Part shown: positions 50,059 through 58,835 of the stretch, one piece after another
How the letters are laid out: each line of letters begins with the position of its first letter
Numbering within the stretch: the stretch's first letter is position 1
Origin: Streptomyces finlayi
Lineage (GTDB): Bacteria > Actinomycetota > Actinomycetes > Streptomycetales > Streptomycetaceae
DNA: 64,000 bases
Assembly: GCF_014216315.1 (NCBI RefSeq)
Contig: NZ_CP045702.1
Span: forward strand, 558,001-622,000
Direction of reading: 5' to 3'
The notes under the pieces: generated by a model
Databases searched by the model: none
Seen by the model: only the letters and a program-made list of their open reading frames with translations
What the model was told of the DNA's origin: nothing
Program-made: the position numbers and the translations under genes

Positions 50059-51365
50059 TTGAGCTTCACCTCCGCACCGCGGAAGGCCGGACCGATGAGC
50101 ACGCTGCTCCAGTCGGGCAGGGTCTGCGGCTGGACTTTCAGTGAGGGAGCGACCAGCTCGTTGACGAGCCGGGACTCCTGAGGGGAGTTGGGCATTCCGA
50201 GGGCGGTCTCCGCGGCCGGGGGGCCACCGGTGGCCGGGGGCCCGCCCGTGACCTCCTCGGCCGGGTGTGTTCCACGGGCGTCCGCGGTCGGCACGCTCTT
50301 GCCGACGTACGGGACCGAGTAGCAGTGCGGTCCGCCGGTGGCGTCGTAGACCGGGGCGTCCCTGCCCGGTACGTACTTCCCCTTGGACGGCACGGCCTTG
50401 ACGGTGACGTGCAGCCCCGGCTGCTCGGTGCCCTTGCCGAGTGCCTTGTCCATGGCCGGGATGAACCCGGTCATGGTCCGCAGCGTGCAGGGGAACTCGT
50501 CCGAGTACCGCGCGAGGAGTTCGAGCGTGGGCCTGCCGGACGCGGAGAGCCGGATGAGGTTGTCCTTGTTCTTGCGGAGGAAAGCGGTGAGGTCCTGCGC
50601 CGAAGCGGTCGTGGACCCGTACAGGTCCGCCAGTTCCGCCTGCTGTTCGGCGATGGTGGAGCTGGTGGTGGTGAAGTCGGTCAGTGCGTCCAGGACATCC
50701 GGCGCGGCGTCCCCGTACACCCTGCTCACCTTGACGAGTTCCCTGATGTCGGCGTTGAGGGTGGGGAGCTGGGGGTTGAACCGGGCCAGGTGCCGGTCGA
50801 GCGTGACGAGGGTGTCGCCCAGCTTGTCGCCGCGTCCTTGAAGTGCCTGCGAGACGGCGTTGAGGGTGGCGGACAGCTTCTCCGGCTTCACGGCGGTCAG
50901 CAGGGGGAGGACGTTGTCGAGGACCTGTTCCAGCTCGATGGCGTTGCTGGAGCGGTCCTGGGGTATGACGGCGCCGGCCCGCAGGGCCTGGGTGGACGGG
51001 ATGGCCGGCGGTACGAGAGCCACGAACCGTGCGCCGAAGAGCGTGGTCGGCAGCATCTGGGCGGCGACGTCCTCGGGTATCTGTCCGAGCTTGCCGGGCT
51101 GGATGTCCAGGGTGAGCCTGGCCCCGTTCCCGTCCCCGTCGGCCGTGATGTCACGGACGTGGCCGATGACGACGCCGCGCAGTTTGACGTCGGCGTTGTC
51201 GTGCATCTCGTTGCCGACGGGCCCGGTGTGCACGGTCACGGTCGCACTGTCGGTGAAGTCCTTCTCGTACACCGACACGGACACCCACACCAGTACGGCG
51301 GGCACGAGCAGGAAGGTCACTCCGGCGAGTCTGCGGCCGGCCGTCCGGGTGCTCCGGGTACTCAT
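50055..51365 (-). CDS. mceA: MCE family protein MceA
   Basis: The protein has 436 residues, the longest of the six Mce subunits. A membrane helix (LAGVTFLLVPAVLVWVSVSV) is followed by an MCE domain (ATVTVHTGPVGNEMHDNADV, KLRGVVIGHVRDITADG), a helical region, and a C-terminal Cys pair (EFPCTLRTM and GPHCYSVPYVGK) typical of MceA. Its ATG overlaps the YrbEB stop by one base (TGATG). As the first Mce subunit it probably joins the permease directly. Confidence 0.91.
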   Translation of the reverse strand: MSTRSTRTAGRRLAGVTFLLVPAVLVWVSVSVYEKDFTDSATVTVHTGPVGNEMHDNADVKLRGVVIGHVRDITADGDGNGARLTLDIQPGKLGQIPEDVAAQMLPTTLFGARFVALVPPAIPSTQALRAGAVIPQDRSSNAIELEQVLDNVLPLLTAVKPEKLSATLNAVSQALQGRGDKLGDTLVTLDRHLARFNPQLPTLNADIRELVKVSRVYGDAAPDVLDALTDFTTTSSTIAEQQAELADLYGSTTASAQDLTAFLRKNKDNLIRLSASGRPTLELLARYSDEFPCTLRTMTGFIPAMDKALGKGTEQPGLHVTVKAVPSKGKYVPGRDAPVYDATGGPHCYSVPYVGKSVPTADARGTHPAEEVTGGPPATGGPPAAETALGMPNSPQESRLVNELVAPSLKVQPQTLPDWSSVLIGPAFRGAEVKLK

Positions 51366-52168
51366 CAGCCGGCCACCTTCACCGTAGTCGTGGCGCCCCA
51401 GATGGCGAGCGAGAGGAAGAAGTCGGTGACGCTGATCAGCACGATCGCGTTCCGCACCGACCGGCCCACGGCCACGCCCACTCCGGCGGGGCCGCCGGTG
51501 GCGTGGAAGCCGTAGTAGCAGTGGGCCAGGATCACCAGGACACTGAAGATCAGCACCTTGAGCACCGACAGCAGCACGTCCTCCGGGGAGAGGAAGAGAT
51601 TGAAGTAGTGGTCGTAGGTGCCCGCGGACTGGCCGTTGAAGAGGACCGTGATGTAGCGGGACGCCACGTACGAGGAGAGCAGTCCGATCGCGTACAGCGG
51701 GATGATCGCGACGACGCCCGCGATGATCCGGGTGGTCACGAGATAGGGCATGGAGCGCACGCCCATCGCTTCGAGGGCGTCGACCTCCTCGTTGATCCGC
51801 ATCGCGCCGAGCTGGGCCGTGAAGCCCGCGCCGACCGTCGCGGAGAGCGCGAGTCCGGCTACCAGGGGGGCGATCTCACGGGTGTTGAAGTAGGCCGAGA
51901 TGAAGCCGGTGAAGGCGGAGGTGCCGATCTGGTTGAGGGCCGCGTATCCCTGGAGACCGACGACCGTGCCGGTGAACAGGGTCATGGCGATCATCACGCC
52001 GACGGTGCCGCCGATGACTCCGAGGCCACCGCTGCCGAAGGCCACTTCGGCCAGAAGCCGCTGGACCTCCTTGAGATAGCGGCGGAGCGTCCGCGGGATC
52101 CATACCAACGCCCTTACGTAGAAGGTGAGATGGTCGCCGGACTTGTCGAGCCGGCTGAGCATCGCCAT
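51365..52168 (-). CDS. yrbEB: MlaE/YrbE family ABC permease, YrbEB
   Basis: The protein has 267 residues with about six hydrophobic segments of the MlaE permease fold. Marks are IGGTVGVMIAMTLFTGTVVG, ALSATVGAGFTAQLGAMRIN, and the EEVDALEAMGVRSMPYLVTT coupling segment that contacts the ATPase, where the conserved Glu-Ala-Met-Gly motif is intact. It pairs with YrbEA as the membrane channel of the Mce importer. A GGGGAG site precedes ATG 52168. Confidence 0.92.
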   Translation of the reverse strand: MAMLSRLDKSGDHLTFYVRALVWIPRTLRRYLKEVQRLLAEVAFGSGGLGVIGGTVGVMIAMTLFTGTVVGLQGYAALNQIGTSAFTGFISAYFNTREIAPLVAGLALSATVGAGFTAQLGAMRINEEVDALEAMGVRSMPYLVTTRIIAGVVAIIPLYAIGLLSSYVASRYITVLFNGQSAGTYDHYFNLFLSPEDVLLSVLKVLIFSVLVILAHCYYGFHATGGPAGVGVAVGRSVRNAIVLISVTDFFLSLAIWGATTTVKVAG

Positions 52169-52171
52169 CGG

Positions 52172-53017
52172 TCAGCTCCCCTTCGCGGGGACGATCTGGA
52201 GGTAGATCGTCGTGAGGACCATGTTCACGAAGAACAGCAGCATGAAGGTGATGACGACGGACTGGTTGACCGCGTCGCCGACGCCCTTGGGGCCGCCGCG
52301 AGGATTGAGTCCCCGATAGGAGGCGACGATGCCGGCGATGAAGCCGAAGATGAGCGCCTTGAACTCACTGATGTACAGGTCGGGGAGCTGCGCGAGCGCG
52401 GAGAAGCTGGCGAGGTACGCACCCGGGGTGCCGTCCTGCATGATCACGTTGAAGAAGTAGCCGCCCAGGGTGCCGACGACCGAGACCAGGCCGTTGAGCA
52501 GGACGGCGACGAGCATCATGGCGAGGACGCGGGGGACGACGAGGCGCTGGATGGGCGAGACGCCCATGACCTCCATCGCGTCCAGCTCCTCGCGGATCTT
52601 CCGTGAACCGAGGTCGGCGCAGATCGCCGAGCCGCCGGCCCCGGCGATCAGCAGCGCCACGATGAGCGGGCTGGCCTGCTGGATGACGGCGAGGACGCTG
52701 GCGCCGCCGGTGAAGGACTGGGCACCGAGCTGCTCGGTCAGCGAGCCGACCTGAAGGGCGATGACCGCGCCGAAGGGGATGGAGACGAGGGCGGCGGGCA
52801 GGATGGTGACGCTGGCGACGAACCAGAACTGCTCGATGAACTCCCTTACCTGGAAGGGTCTGCGGAAGACCGCCCGGGTCACGGTCGCCGCCAGGGCGAA
52901 CAGCTTGCCGGTCTCGCGCAGCGGGGCCAGCAGGCGCGTCGGAGGTATCTGCTCGGGCGGCTTCGGTACGTTCTCGGCGGGCGGGCCGGAAGGCCGCACC
53001 GGCAGCGGAGCGGTCAT
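52172..53017 (-). CDS. yrbEA: MlaE/YrbE family ABC permease, YrbEA
   Basis: The protein has 281 residues of the MlaE fold. A Pro-rich N-terminus precedes the interfacial helix (FREFIEQFW-type segment) and hydrophobic segments, with ALLIAGAGGSAICADLGSRK and IREELDAMEVMGVSPIQRLV forming the ATPase-coupling loop. Together with YrbEB it forms the permease dimer. Its ATG overlaps the mceG stop by 4 bp, which ties permease and ATPase production together. Confidence 0.92.
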   Translation of the reverse strand: MTAPLPVRPSGPPAENVPKPPEQIPPTRLLAPLRETGKLFALAATVTRAVFRRPFQVREFIEQFWFVASVTILPAALVSIPFGAVIALQVGSLTEQLGAQSFTGGASVLAVIQQASPLIVALLIAGAGGSAICADLGSRKIREELDAMEVMGVSPIQRLVVPRVLAMMLVAVLLNGLVSVVGTLGGYFFNVIMQDGTPGAYLASFSALAQLPDLYISEFKALIFGFIAGIVASYRGLNPRGGPKGVGDAVNQSVVITFMLLFFVNMVLTTIYLQIVPAKGS

Positions 53018-54003
53018 GGGCGGACACCGCCCGCGGCCGGGGTGTAGCTGTTGAGGATCGCCGTACGGGCGGCCTCCGGCAGCCGGTCCATCATGGCGAC
53101 GACCCGCTCCCGGCGGCGCAGGGCGCCCTGCCGTACGGGCATGCCGGGCGAGGGCTCCAGCTGCGGGACGACGGTGCGGGGGCCGGTGCGGGGGCCGCTC
53201 CCGTTGCCGTTCATCTGCTCGGCGGCGAGAGTGGCGGCGTCCTTCTCCTCGGACATCCCGATGGGGCCTTCGCGGCGCCCGGCGAGGAACTGCGAGACGA
53301 CCGGCACATCGCTCGTGAGCAGCACCTCGCGTGGCCCGAAGGTCACGAGGTTGCGGCAGAACAGCATGCCCATGTTGTCCGGGACGGTGGCGGCGATGTC
53401 GAGGTTGTGGGTGACGATGAGCATCGTCGCGTCGATCTGCGCGTTGAGATCGATGAGCAGCTGGGAGAGATAGGCGGTGCGGACCGGGTCCAGTCCGGAG
53501 TCCGGTTCGTCGCAGAGGATGATCTGCGGGTCCAGGACGAGCGCGCGGGCCAGGCCGGCGCGCTTGCGCATGCCGCCGGATATCTCACCGGGCAACTTGC
53601 CCTCGGCGCCGAGCAGTCCGACGACGTCGATCCGCTCCATGACGATGCGCCGGATCTCGGACTCCTTCTTGCGGGTGTGCTCACGCAGAGGGAAGGCGAT
53701 GTTGTCGAACAGCGACATCGAGCCGAAGAGCGCACCGTCCTGGAACATGAGCCCGAAGAGCTTCCGGGTCTCCATGATCTCCCGCTCGGGGCTGTTGACC
53801 ATGTCGACGCCGTTGACGAGGACGCGGCCCTGCTCCGGCTTCAGAAGACCGATGATGGATTTCAGGAAAACGGTCTTTCCGGTTCCGGAAGGTCCGAGCA
53901 TCACGCTCACCTCTCCGGCCGGAAGAGTGAGGCTGACGTCCTGCCAGATGTTCTGCTTGCCGAAGGACTTCGTCAGGCCCTCGACGACTACTTCGATTCC
54001 CAT
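53014..54003 (-). CDS. mceG: Mce transporter ATPase (MceG/MlaF type)
   Basis: The protein has 329 residues. The ABC ATPase domain (residues 1-~245) has Walker A GPSGTGKT (37-44), signature ISGGMRKR (141-148), Walker B IILCDEPDSGLDP (161-173) and the H-loop VTHN. The C-terminal ~80 residues are a charged extension ending RTAILNSYTPAAGGVRP, like the MceG tail that stabilises the complex in mycobacteria. In mycobacteria mceG is usually unlinked, whereas here it opens the operon. ATG 54003 follows GGGAGGGG. Confidence 0.93.
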   Translation of the reverse strand: MGIEVVVEGLTKSFGKQNIWQDVSLTLPAGEVSVMLGPSGTGKTVFLKSIIGLLKPEQGRVLVNGVDMVNSPEREIMETRKLFGLMFQDGALFGSMSLFDNIAFPLREHTRKKESEIRRIVMERIDVVGLLGAEGKLPGEISGGMRKRAGLARALVLDPQIILCDEPDSGLDPVRTAYLSQLLIDLNAQIDATMLIVTHNLDIAATVPDNMGMLFCRNLVTFGPREVLLTSDVPVVSQFLAGRREGPIGMSEEKDAATLAAEQMNGNGSGPRTGPRTVVPQLEPSPGMPVRQGALRRRERVVAMMDRLPEAARTAILNSYTPAAGGVRP

Positions 54004-54130
54004 CGCCCCTCCCTCGAAGTGGTGGTGAACACGGTCATCTGTCAGCGCTCCGGCTCTGAGAAATCCAATGGCGGCTCGTCGCACATGCACCAGGAGGCGC
54101 ACGTTATGTCCGCCGAAACCGCCAGGACAA

Positions 54131-54195
54131 GCTGTCGGACAGCGGAAATCGTCGGATGTCGATCTCTGGCTGGATTGCTTGTCACTGAATGACAA
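54131..54195. promoter_or_regulatory. Two operator-like inverted repeats in the mce leader
   Basis: GCTGTC-G-GACAGC (54131-54143) and TTGTCA-CTGAA-TGACAA (54179-54195) have perfect 6-bp arms and share a TGTC...GACA core. Both lie downstream of the predicted mce promoter, inside the long 5' leader. Confidence 0.5.
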
Positions 54196-54325
54196 ACCCG
54201 CGCTGCTGCTTTGTCGTCAACTGCGCAAGCATCCGTGTGTGCCGGGGACCCGCGATCCAGGAAGCCGGAGCCGCAGGACCCCGGCATGAGCAGGTGGGGA
54301 CGTGCTTCCGATCTGCCCAATCGGG

Positions 54326-54355
54326 ACGCTACGGGTCAGTAACCTGACCGCGCAA
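54326..54355 (-). promoter_or_regulatory. Predicted mce operon promoter with inverted repeat inside the spacer
   Basis: On the minus strand TTGCGC (54355-54350) and TAGCGT (54331-54326) are 18 bp apart. The spacer contains GGTCAG-GTTA-CTGACC (54349-54334), a perfect 6-bp inverted repeat. A protein bound there would block RNA polymerase directly. The 5' leader to mceG would be ~315 nt. Confidence 0.5.
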
Positions 54356-54455
54356 TACTGGATACGCACTTTCCTCGAACGTTGCGCGGGCACCGGATTT
54401 ACTTGTCAGCGGGTGAGTGACCGGCACAGGAAAACTGTCGGGAAATGAGAAATAA

Positions 54456-54498
54456 GCAGAGGCTCTTCCGTGACCCGTGGGACCGGAAGAGCCTCTGC
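54456..54498 (-). terminator. Strong intrinsic terminator after the frameshifted secreted gene
   Basis: A 15-bp perfect stem (GCAGAGGCTCTTCCG / CGGAAGAGCCTCTGC) with a 13-nt loop is followed on the minus strand by TTATTTCTCATTT. It lies 16 bp after the stop at 54514 and separates that gene from the mce regulatory region. Confidence 0.85.
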
Positions 54499-54513
54499 GA
54501 TACCGGTGGGTGC

Positions 54514-56021
54514 TCAGCGCTCGGGCTTGGGCACGGCCGGCGGGCAGTTCACATCAGGATTGGTCGCCACGCACAGGGGCGCCTGCGTCATCTTGGTGTA
54601 GTTGTCCGCCTTCTTGCCCGCACTGGAAACGGCAGCGGTGAAAACGGCGTCGAGGTCCTCGTCGACTCCGCAGCCCTCGAACGGCGGAATGTGGGCGTAA
54701 CCGGTGAGGGGTCCTCCGAAGGCCACCAGGTATCCGAATCGCGGATAGCTCTGCCCGTATCCCCTCAGCACCTGCTCGAAGGGCCTGGCCGTCCGGCAGT
54801 CGGGGCCCACGTCCAACGGGACCCCGTTCACCTCGACGTCGGTCAGCCGCATCGACAGCTGAGCGGTGATCGTCGTCTCCTCCGGCCAGGCCGGCGAGTC
54901 GGTCACCGTATGGCTGTGGACGTGGGCGGGGTCTCCCACCTGTTCGAGGATCATGGTGGCGGTGGTCGGCATGAAGCCGTAGGTGAGGAAGGTGGCCCTG
55001 CTCGGCGGGAGCTGCCGCTTGCCCTCGTGGTCGAAGTCCACCGAGGACGTCACGTCGATGGTGCTGGCGCACCCGTCGGCGATGTACCGCTTGTTCAGGA
55101 CGACCTTCATGAAGGCCGGTCCGAGTGCGGTCGCTCCGTCGAGTTTGGCGGCGTTGGCGTAGCCCGCCGCGTATGCCTCAGCGGTGGTCATCACCCACTC
55201 GGGCGGAATCTCGACCGGACAGTTCGCCGGGGGCTCGTCGCCGTCCAGGGATTCGAGCCGTCGGTCCGTGAGCCCCTGGATCCTGTCCCTCAGCGAGGGC
55301 GTGAAGCCGGGACCTGCCGCCGGAGGGAGATCCTCGGGCGGCGGGGCGGCCGGGCTGGTCGTGACGGGCCCGGGAACGGCCGGGACGGTGGCCCCGCGGA
55401 CGGTGATCTCGCCGAGGGTTCCCTCCTCCTCTCCGCCCTCCTCGCCGGCCGCGGGCTCGCACCGGACGGCGAGCCCGGGGGGCGTGGTGGGAGCGCCCTC
55501 GGCGGTCAGGGGGGTGAAGTCGAGGCCGAGGCCGGCCGGTGCCATCGTCGCGCGGCCGGGGCTGCCGAACGACACCGTGGGCACGTCGCCGGTGGCGACG
55601 AGTACCGCTCCGCCTTCGGCCGGCACGGCCACCGGCTCGGCCTCCAGGTCCTTCCAGGCGGCGTCGGCCGACTCGGTCCCCTGGGCGTTGCGGACCGTCA
55701 GCTCCGCGACCGTGGAGAAGGTGGCCGCCTCGGTGTCGATGAACTGCCGCAGCGCGGCCGGTGGCAGTTCCACCTCGACCGTGACACCTTCGGGCTGGAT
55801 CTTCTCCCCGGTCCGCACCACGGAGGGGAGCTCGGCGGAGACCCGGACAGCCACCTCCTGCGTTCCGGACGGGAAGGAGCAGGCGTAGGAGAGCAGGACC
55901 TCTGACTCCTGGGGGCGGCCGCCGATTCGGCACTCGGAATGAGGGCGGTGGCGACCACGAGCGCCCCGCCCACCGCGAGGTGGAGCGGGCGCCTGGCTGC
56001 GGCCCGCGGGTCGACAGTCAT
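54514..56021 (-). CDS. Secreted DUF6801-like protein, disrupted by a -1 frameshift after the signal peptide
   Basis: The signal peptide is in one frame: ATG 56021, with AAGGA 9 nt upstream, giving RRPLHLAVGGALVVATALIP and SAESAAAP. The remaining ~470 residues are in another, starting QESEVLLSYACSFPSGTQEV. The frames meet at a G5 run (55911-55915, plus strand); one extra G would restore SAESAAAPQESEVLLSYACS and a ~500-residue secreted protein. The mature part begins with a beta-rich domain resembling DUF6801, has a Pro/Glu-rich middle, and a C-terminal domain with paired cysteines (GPDCRTARPF, FEGCGVDED). Either a true mutation or a sequencing error is possible. The function is unknown. Confidence 0.75.
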
Positions 56022-56379
56022 GCAGATGAGTCCTTCCGGCACGCGTGGACCCGTTGTCGCCGGGGCCGCTCAACCGGGGTCCACCACTCGGCGACGGTCC
56101 ATCGGACAGATGGAGCACGGTCTCTACCGGCGGGTACGGTACGCACGCCGGTACCTCTTGGGAAGAGCCCGCCTCGTAATCGGCAGTACGGCATCCGGGC
56201 TTTGGCGCCGCGTGACAAAGCGGGGCCGCCGAGTTGTCAGTCCGTGCGTATAGGCAGGCGCGGTGCGGGTGCGCGGGCGCCGTGCGGGTGCCCGGCCACC
56301 GGATGCGGGTGGCCGGGCACCTCTTTCACCTACGGGCGGTCATCGCGTCGCCCGGTATACGACGATCAGCCGCCTTCGG
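56022..56379. other. 358-bp gap between two secreted-protein genes
   Basis: The gap contains the hairpin at 56288-56320 and GC-rich direct repeats of GTGCGGGTGC near 56264-56291. No gene was recognised; the promoter of the frameshifted gene should lie in 56022-56250 but no clear boxes were seen. Confidence 0.5.
56288..56320. terminator. Hairpin after the 221-residue secreted-protein gene
   Basis: GTGCCCGGCCACC (56288-56300) pairs perfectly with GGTGGCCGGGCAC (56308-56320) over 13 bp with a 7-nt loop, about 60 bp past the stop at 56380. Confidence 0.75.
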
Positions 56380-57045
56380 TCAGTTGCCGACGATGACCGG
56401 GGACTTGTTCGTCGCGGTGCTCACGATGGTGTACAGACCCGCGAAGCTGGCCGTCGCACCGACGATGCCGCAGCCGCCGCCCACCTTGTTGCTGATGGTC
56501 AGAGTGAGGCCGCCACCGGCGGTGCTGAGGGTGCCGTTGGATCCTCCCACCGTCGGGTTGTTGTACTTGGCCGCGACCTTGCCGGTCACGTTGAACGTGC
56601 AGGGGCCCAGCACGCTGGTGCCGCTCACGGTCGCCTTGATCGCCCGGATCTCACCCGTGACCTGACCGGTGCTGTTGGTGCCCGCACCGGCTGTGTAGTT
56701 GAGGCCCCAGATCTCCCACGGCGGCGTGACGTTGGTGGTCACGTTCCAGGTGCTGCTGAAGGGGCCGGTGCAGGGCGAGTTGAAGGAGATGGAGGTGATG
56801 TTCGCGAGCTTCGCCGGGCTGCCGGCGACCGGTGAGGTGGGTGCCGACCCCGCCGCGGCGGACGACGCACACTGGATCTTGTTGCCGTTGTTGTCCGTGA
56901 GGACGGTCAGGCCGGAGCTTCCCTTGAACGCGCCGGTCGGTGTGATGGTCCAGCTGGTCGGCGCGGCGATCGCGGACGGCGCGGCCAGGGCCACCGCCGC
57001 GGCGGCGGCACCTACTGCGGTGAGAATGCGGGTTCGCTTGAACAT
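56380..57045 (-). CDS. Secreted beta-rich protein of unknown function, 221 residues
   Basis: A signal peptide is clear (MFKRTRILTAVGAAAAAVAL, then AAPSAIAAP). The mature part is rich in Thr, Ser, Gly and Asn, with alternating strands and four cysteines (IQCASS, NSPCTG, LGPCTF, GGGCGI) likely forming two disulfides. Some pattern is internal: SWTITPTGAFKGSSGLTVL near the start and TATNKSPVIVG at the end. No enzymatic motif was seen. ATG 57045 follows AGGAGA at ~6-nt spacing. It lies in a row of three secreted-protein genes upstream of the mce operon. Confidence 0.85.
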   Translation of the reverse strand: MFKRTRILTAVGAAAAAVALAAPSAIAAPTSWTITPTGAFKGSSGLTVLTDNNGNKIQCASSAAAGSAPTSPVAGSPAKLANITSISFNSPCTGPFSSTWNVTTNVTPPWEIWGLNYTAGAGTNSTGQVTGEIRAIKATVSGTSVLGPCTFNVTGKVAAKYNNPTVGGSNGTLSTAGGGLTLTISNKVGGGCGIVGATASFAGLYTIVSTATNKSPVIVGN

Positions 57046-57134
57046 GGACTTCTCCTGTCCCGTTGGGGATAGGCCGGGCGGGCTGCGTCCGGGGAAAGCA
57101 GCCGATCCGGCGCGGGCTTTCGTGGGGAAGTGCA

Positions 57135-57155
57135 CCCTCTCATCGGGTGAGAGGG
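57135..57155. terminator. Hairpin or operator in the 57.05-57.27 kb gap
   Basis: CCCTCTCA (57135-57142) pairs with TGAGAGGG (57148-57155) with a 5-nt spacer. It is 117 bp past the upstream gene's stop and 90 bp before the next gene's start, so it may be a second terminator or an operator. Confidence 0.5.
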
Positions 57156-57248
57156 GGTCGATGAGAGCACGAGAGAATTCGTTTACCGGCCCGCGTACTT
57201 CTTGGATTCAGCGGGCTCGGTAATGCGCATTCGATTCCGTGCCGTGCC

Positions 57249-57268
57249 GGCCGGCGTATGCGCCGGCC
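57249..57268 (-). terminator. Hairpin just after the 310-residue secreted-protein gene
   Basis: GGCCGGCG and CGCCGGCC form an 8-bp perfect stem with a TATG loop, starting 3 nt after the stop at 57272. Confidence 0.6.
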
Positions 57269-57271
57269 TCG

Positions 57272-58204
57272 TCAGCGCACCGCGGAGTGCCAGAACCGCG
57301 ACAGCGCCTTGCCCTCGTCGGGGGCCAGGGACGCCGGGTCGTAGGGGCTCCCGAAGTACGTCGTGGTGTCGTTCAGCTTCACACTGTTGCTGCCGGACGC
57401 GGACGGCAGGCCGGTCTTGAGGTTGACCGCCCAGTTCAGGAGGCCGGCCCCGCAGCCGTTGGCGCCGGGGACGGCGAAGGTGGTGTCGGCCTGGTCGGCG
57501 CCGGAGAAGGTGTAGCGGCCCATCTCGCCCGTGTCGCTCGGCGTTCCGTCGCCCTCGAACTGCTGGAGGGAGAGGGTCGGCGCCGTCATGTTCCGGGGCT
57601 TCAGCAGCACCGGGTTCGAGGTGGAGCCGATGTAGCACGTGTCACCGAGGAACGGGTTCTTCAGGTGGATCCGCACCGGGATGGTGAGAATGGGCTCGCC
57701 GGTCGAGAACGCCGCGGCCATGTTGAAGTCCCGGGGCGCGCCGGCCGGTTCGATCGTGGCAGTCACCTTGTTGAGGTTGGCATCGGTGAGCTGTCGGCAG
57801 ATGGACGAGACCAGCGGAATCCCGCTCGGACACATGAGGCCGAGAAGGCCGCCCGGGATGGCCGCGGAATCGGCGACGAGCGCGCCCTCGGGAGGCGCCA
57901 CGAGCGTGGTGGTCCCGTCGCTGCGCTGGATCACACCGAGCTGCAGGTCGGTCCTGGTGGTCGGGACCTGCGACGAGCCGAGCTTGATGGAGCCGCTCGC
58001 GGAACTGGATGAGATGCAGGTGGCGATGGTGTTCACACCGTCCGCCGCCAGCATGGCGGGGGCGTCCACCGGACAGCGGTTGAACGGAGCCCAGTGGCCG
58101 TTCAACTGGGCGGCCGCGGTGGCCGAACCGGTGGAGAGTACGGCGGCGAACGCCGTGAAGCCTGCCAGCAGCCCCACACGCGTTCTGTTGGACACGGATC
58201 TCAT
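57272..58204 (-). CDS. Secreted protein of unknown function, 310 residues
   Basis: A signal peptide is clear (RTRVGLLAGFTAFAAVLSTG, then SATAAAQLNGHW). Conserved-looking cysteines appear as NRCPVDAPAM, IATCISSS, GLMCPSGIPLVSSICRQL, GDTCYIGS and NGCGAGLLNW. The segment LTIPVRIHLKNPFLGDTCYI precedes a strand-rich C-terminus. No known enzyme motif was seen. It is the first of three secreted-protein genes on the minus strand, and the PucR-type regulator at 58836 is divergent from it, 631 bp away. A mycobacterial-type envelope role near mce genes is a guess. Confidence 0.85.
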   Translation of the reverse strand: MRSVSNRTRVGLLAGFTAFAAVLSTGSATAAAQLNGHWAPFNRCPVDAPAMLAADGVNTIATCISSSSASGSIKLGSSQVPTTRTDLQLGVIQRSDGTTTLVAPPEGALVADSAAIPGGLLGLMCPSGIPLVSSICRQLTDANLNKVTATIEPAGAPRDFNMAAAFSTGEPILTIPVRIHLKNPFLGDTCYIGSTSNPVLLKPRNMTAPTLSLQQFEGDGTPSDTGEMGRYTFSGADQADTTFAVPGANGCGAGLLNWAVNLKTGLPSASGSNSVKLNDTTTYFGSPYDPASLAPDEGKALSRFWHSAVR

Positions 58205-58835
58205 GTCGTCCCCTCATTTGACGTGCCGACGTGATGACGGCGTTGTGCACGGAGTCGGACTCGGCGCTATCGGTTTTCGGCAATACACGTCGGCGCGTAA
58301 CGGTCCCGCAGCCGGAAGATCTGGGCGGCAGATTTTGGGCAGATTTCGCATCCCAATGAGCCAAGCCGTGATGTTACTCACCGGAAACAGGGCGACACAA
58401 TCCTGCGGCTTAAGATCTTTTTCAGGACCCGGATTTTAATAGAGAAATGAGCACCCGACCGTCCCGGAATTATCAACGGGTGCGTACGCAGAGGGAAAAA
58501 GCGCGCCTCTCCCCGATCAAGAACCCGGTCGGCGGTGCGCAGAGGACGAGCTGCGCGCACCGCCGAAGCCGGGAGGCCACTCGGCAACCACGAACGGGGC
58601 GACGGGGCCGAAATGCATTGCCCGAAAATGAGCGCTCCCACCTCGTCCGCGCCGAAGTTCCGCGACGCGGCCGAGATACATGCCCCCTGCGCTCCGATCT
58701 TGTCCAAGTAGTGGGCACGCCCCTTGACTTGGTCTATCTTCGTCGCGGACTTGGTACGCACCTGTCGGTTCGTGGGAGCGCTTTCCCCCCACCGCCTCAC
58801 CCCACCACCGGGCGCCGAGAGCAAGGGGACACGTC
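58205..58835. other. 631-bp divergent region between secreted-protein and PucR genes
   Basis: No convincing gene was found. It includes an AT-richer patch (58400-58450) unusual for this chromosome and a TTGACT hexamer (58724-58729) that could be a -35 box for the PucR gene, though no good -10 follows at 17-18 bp. Open frames here are arginine/proline-rich and look non-coding. Confidence 0.5.

Larger units (their letters stand above)
54004..54513. other. 510-bp regulatory region upstream of the mce operon, no gene
   Basis: This gap holds three inverted repeats (54131-54143, 54179-54195, 54334-54349), a predicted promoter reading toward mceG, and the terminator of the gene at 54514. No ORF with credible protein character was found on either strand. 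Confidence 0.6.

Noticed and set aside
54106..54192. 28-residue ORF on the plus strand with AGGAGG 8 nt upstream
   Set aside because: It overlaps two regulatory dyads, its sequence has no recognisable character, and a chance ribosome site is common at this GC content.
58378..58824. 148-residue minus-strand open frame in the PucR divergent region
   Set aside because: Arg/Pro-rich composition, no domain, no ribosome site; typical of chance frames in high-GC DNA.
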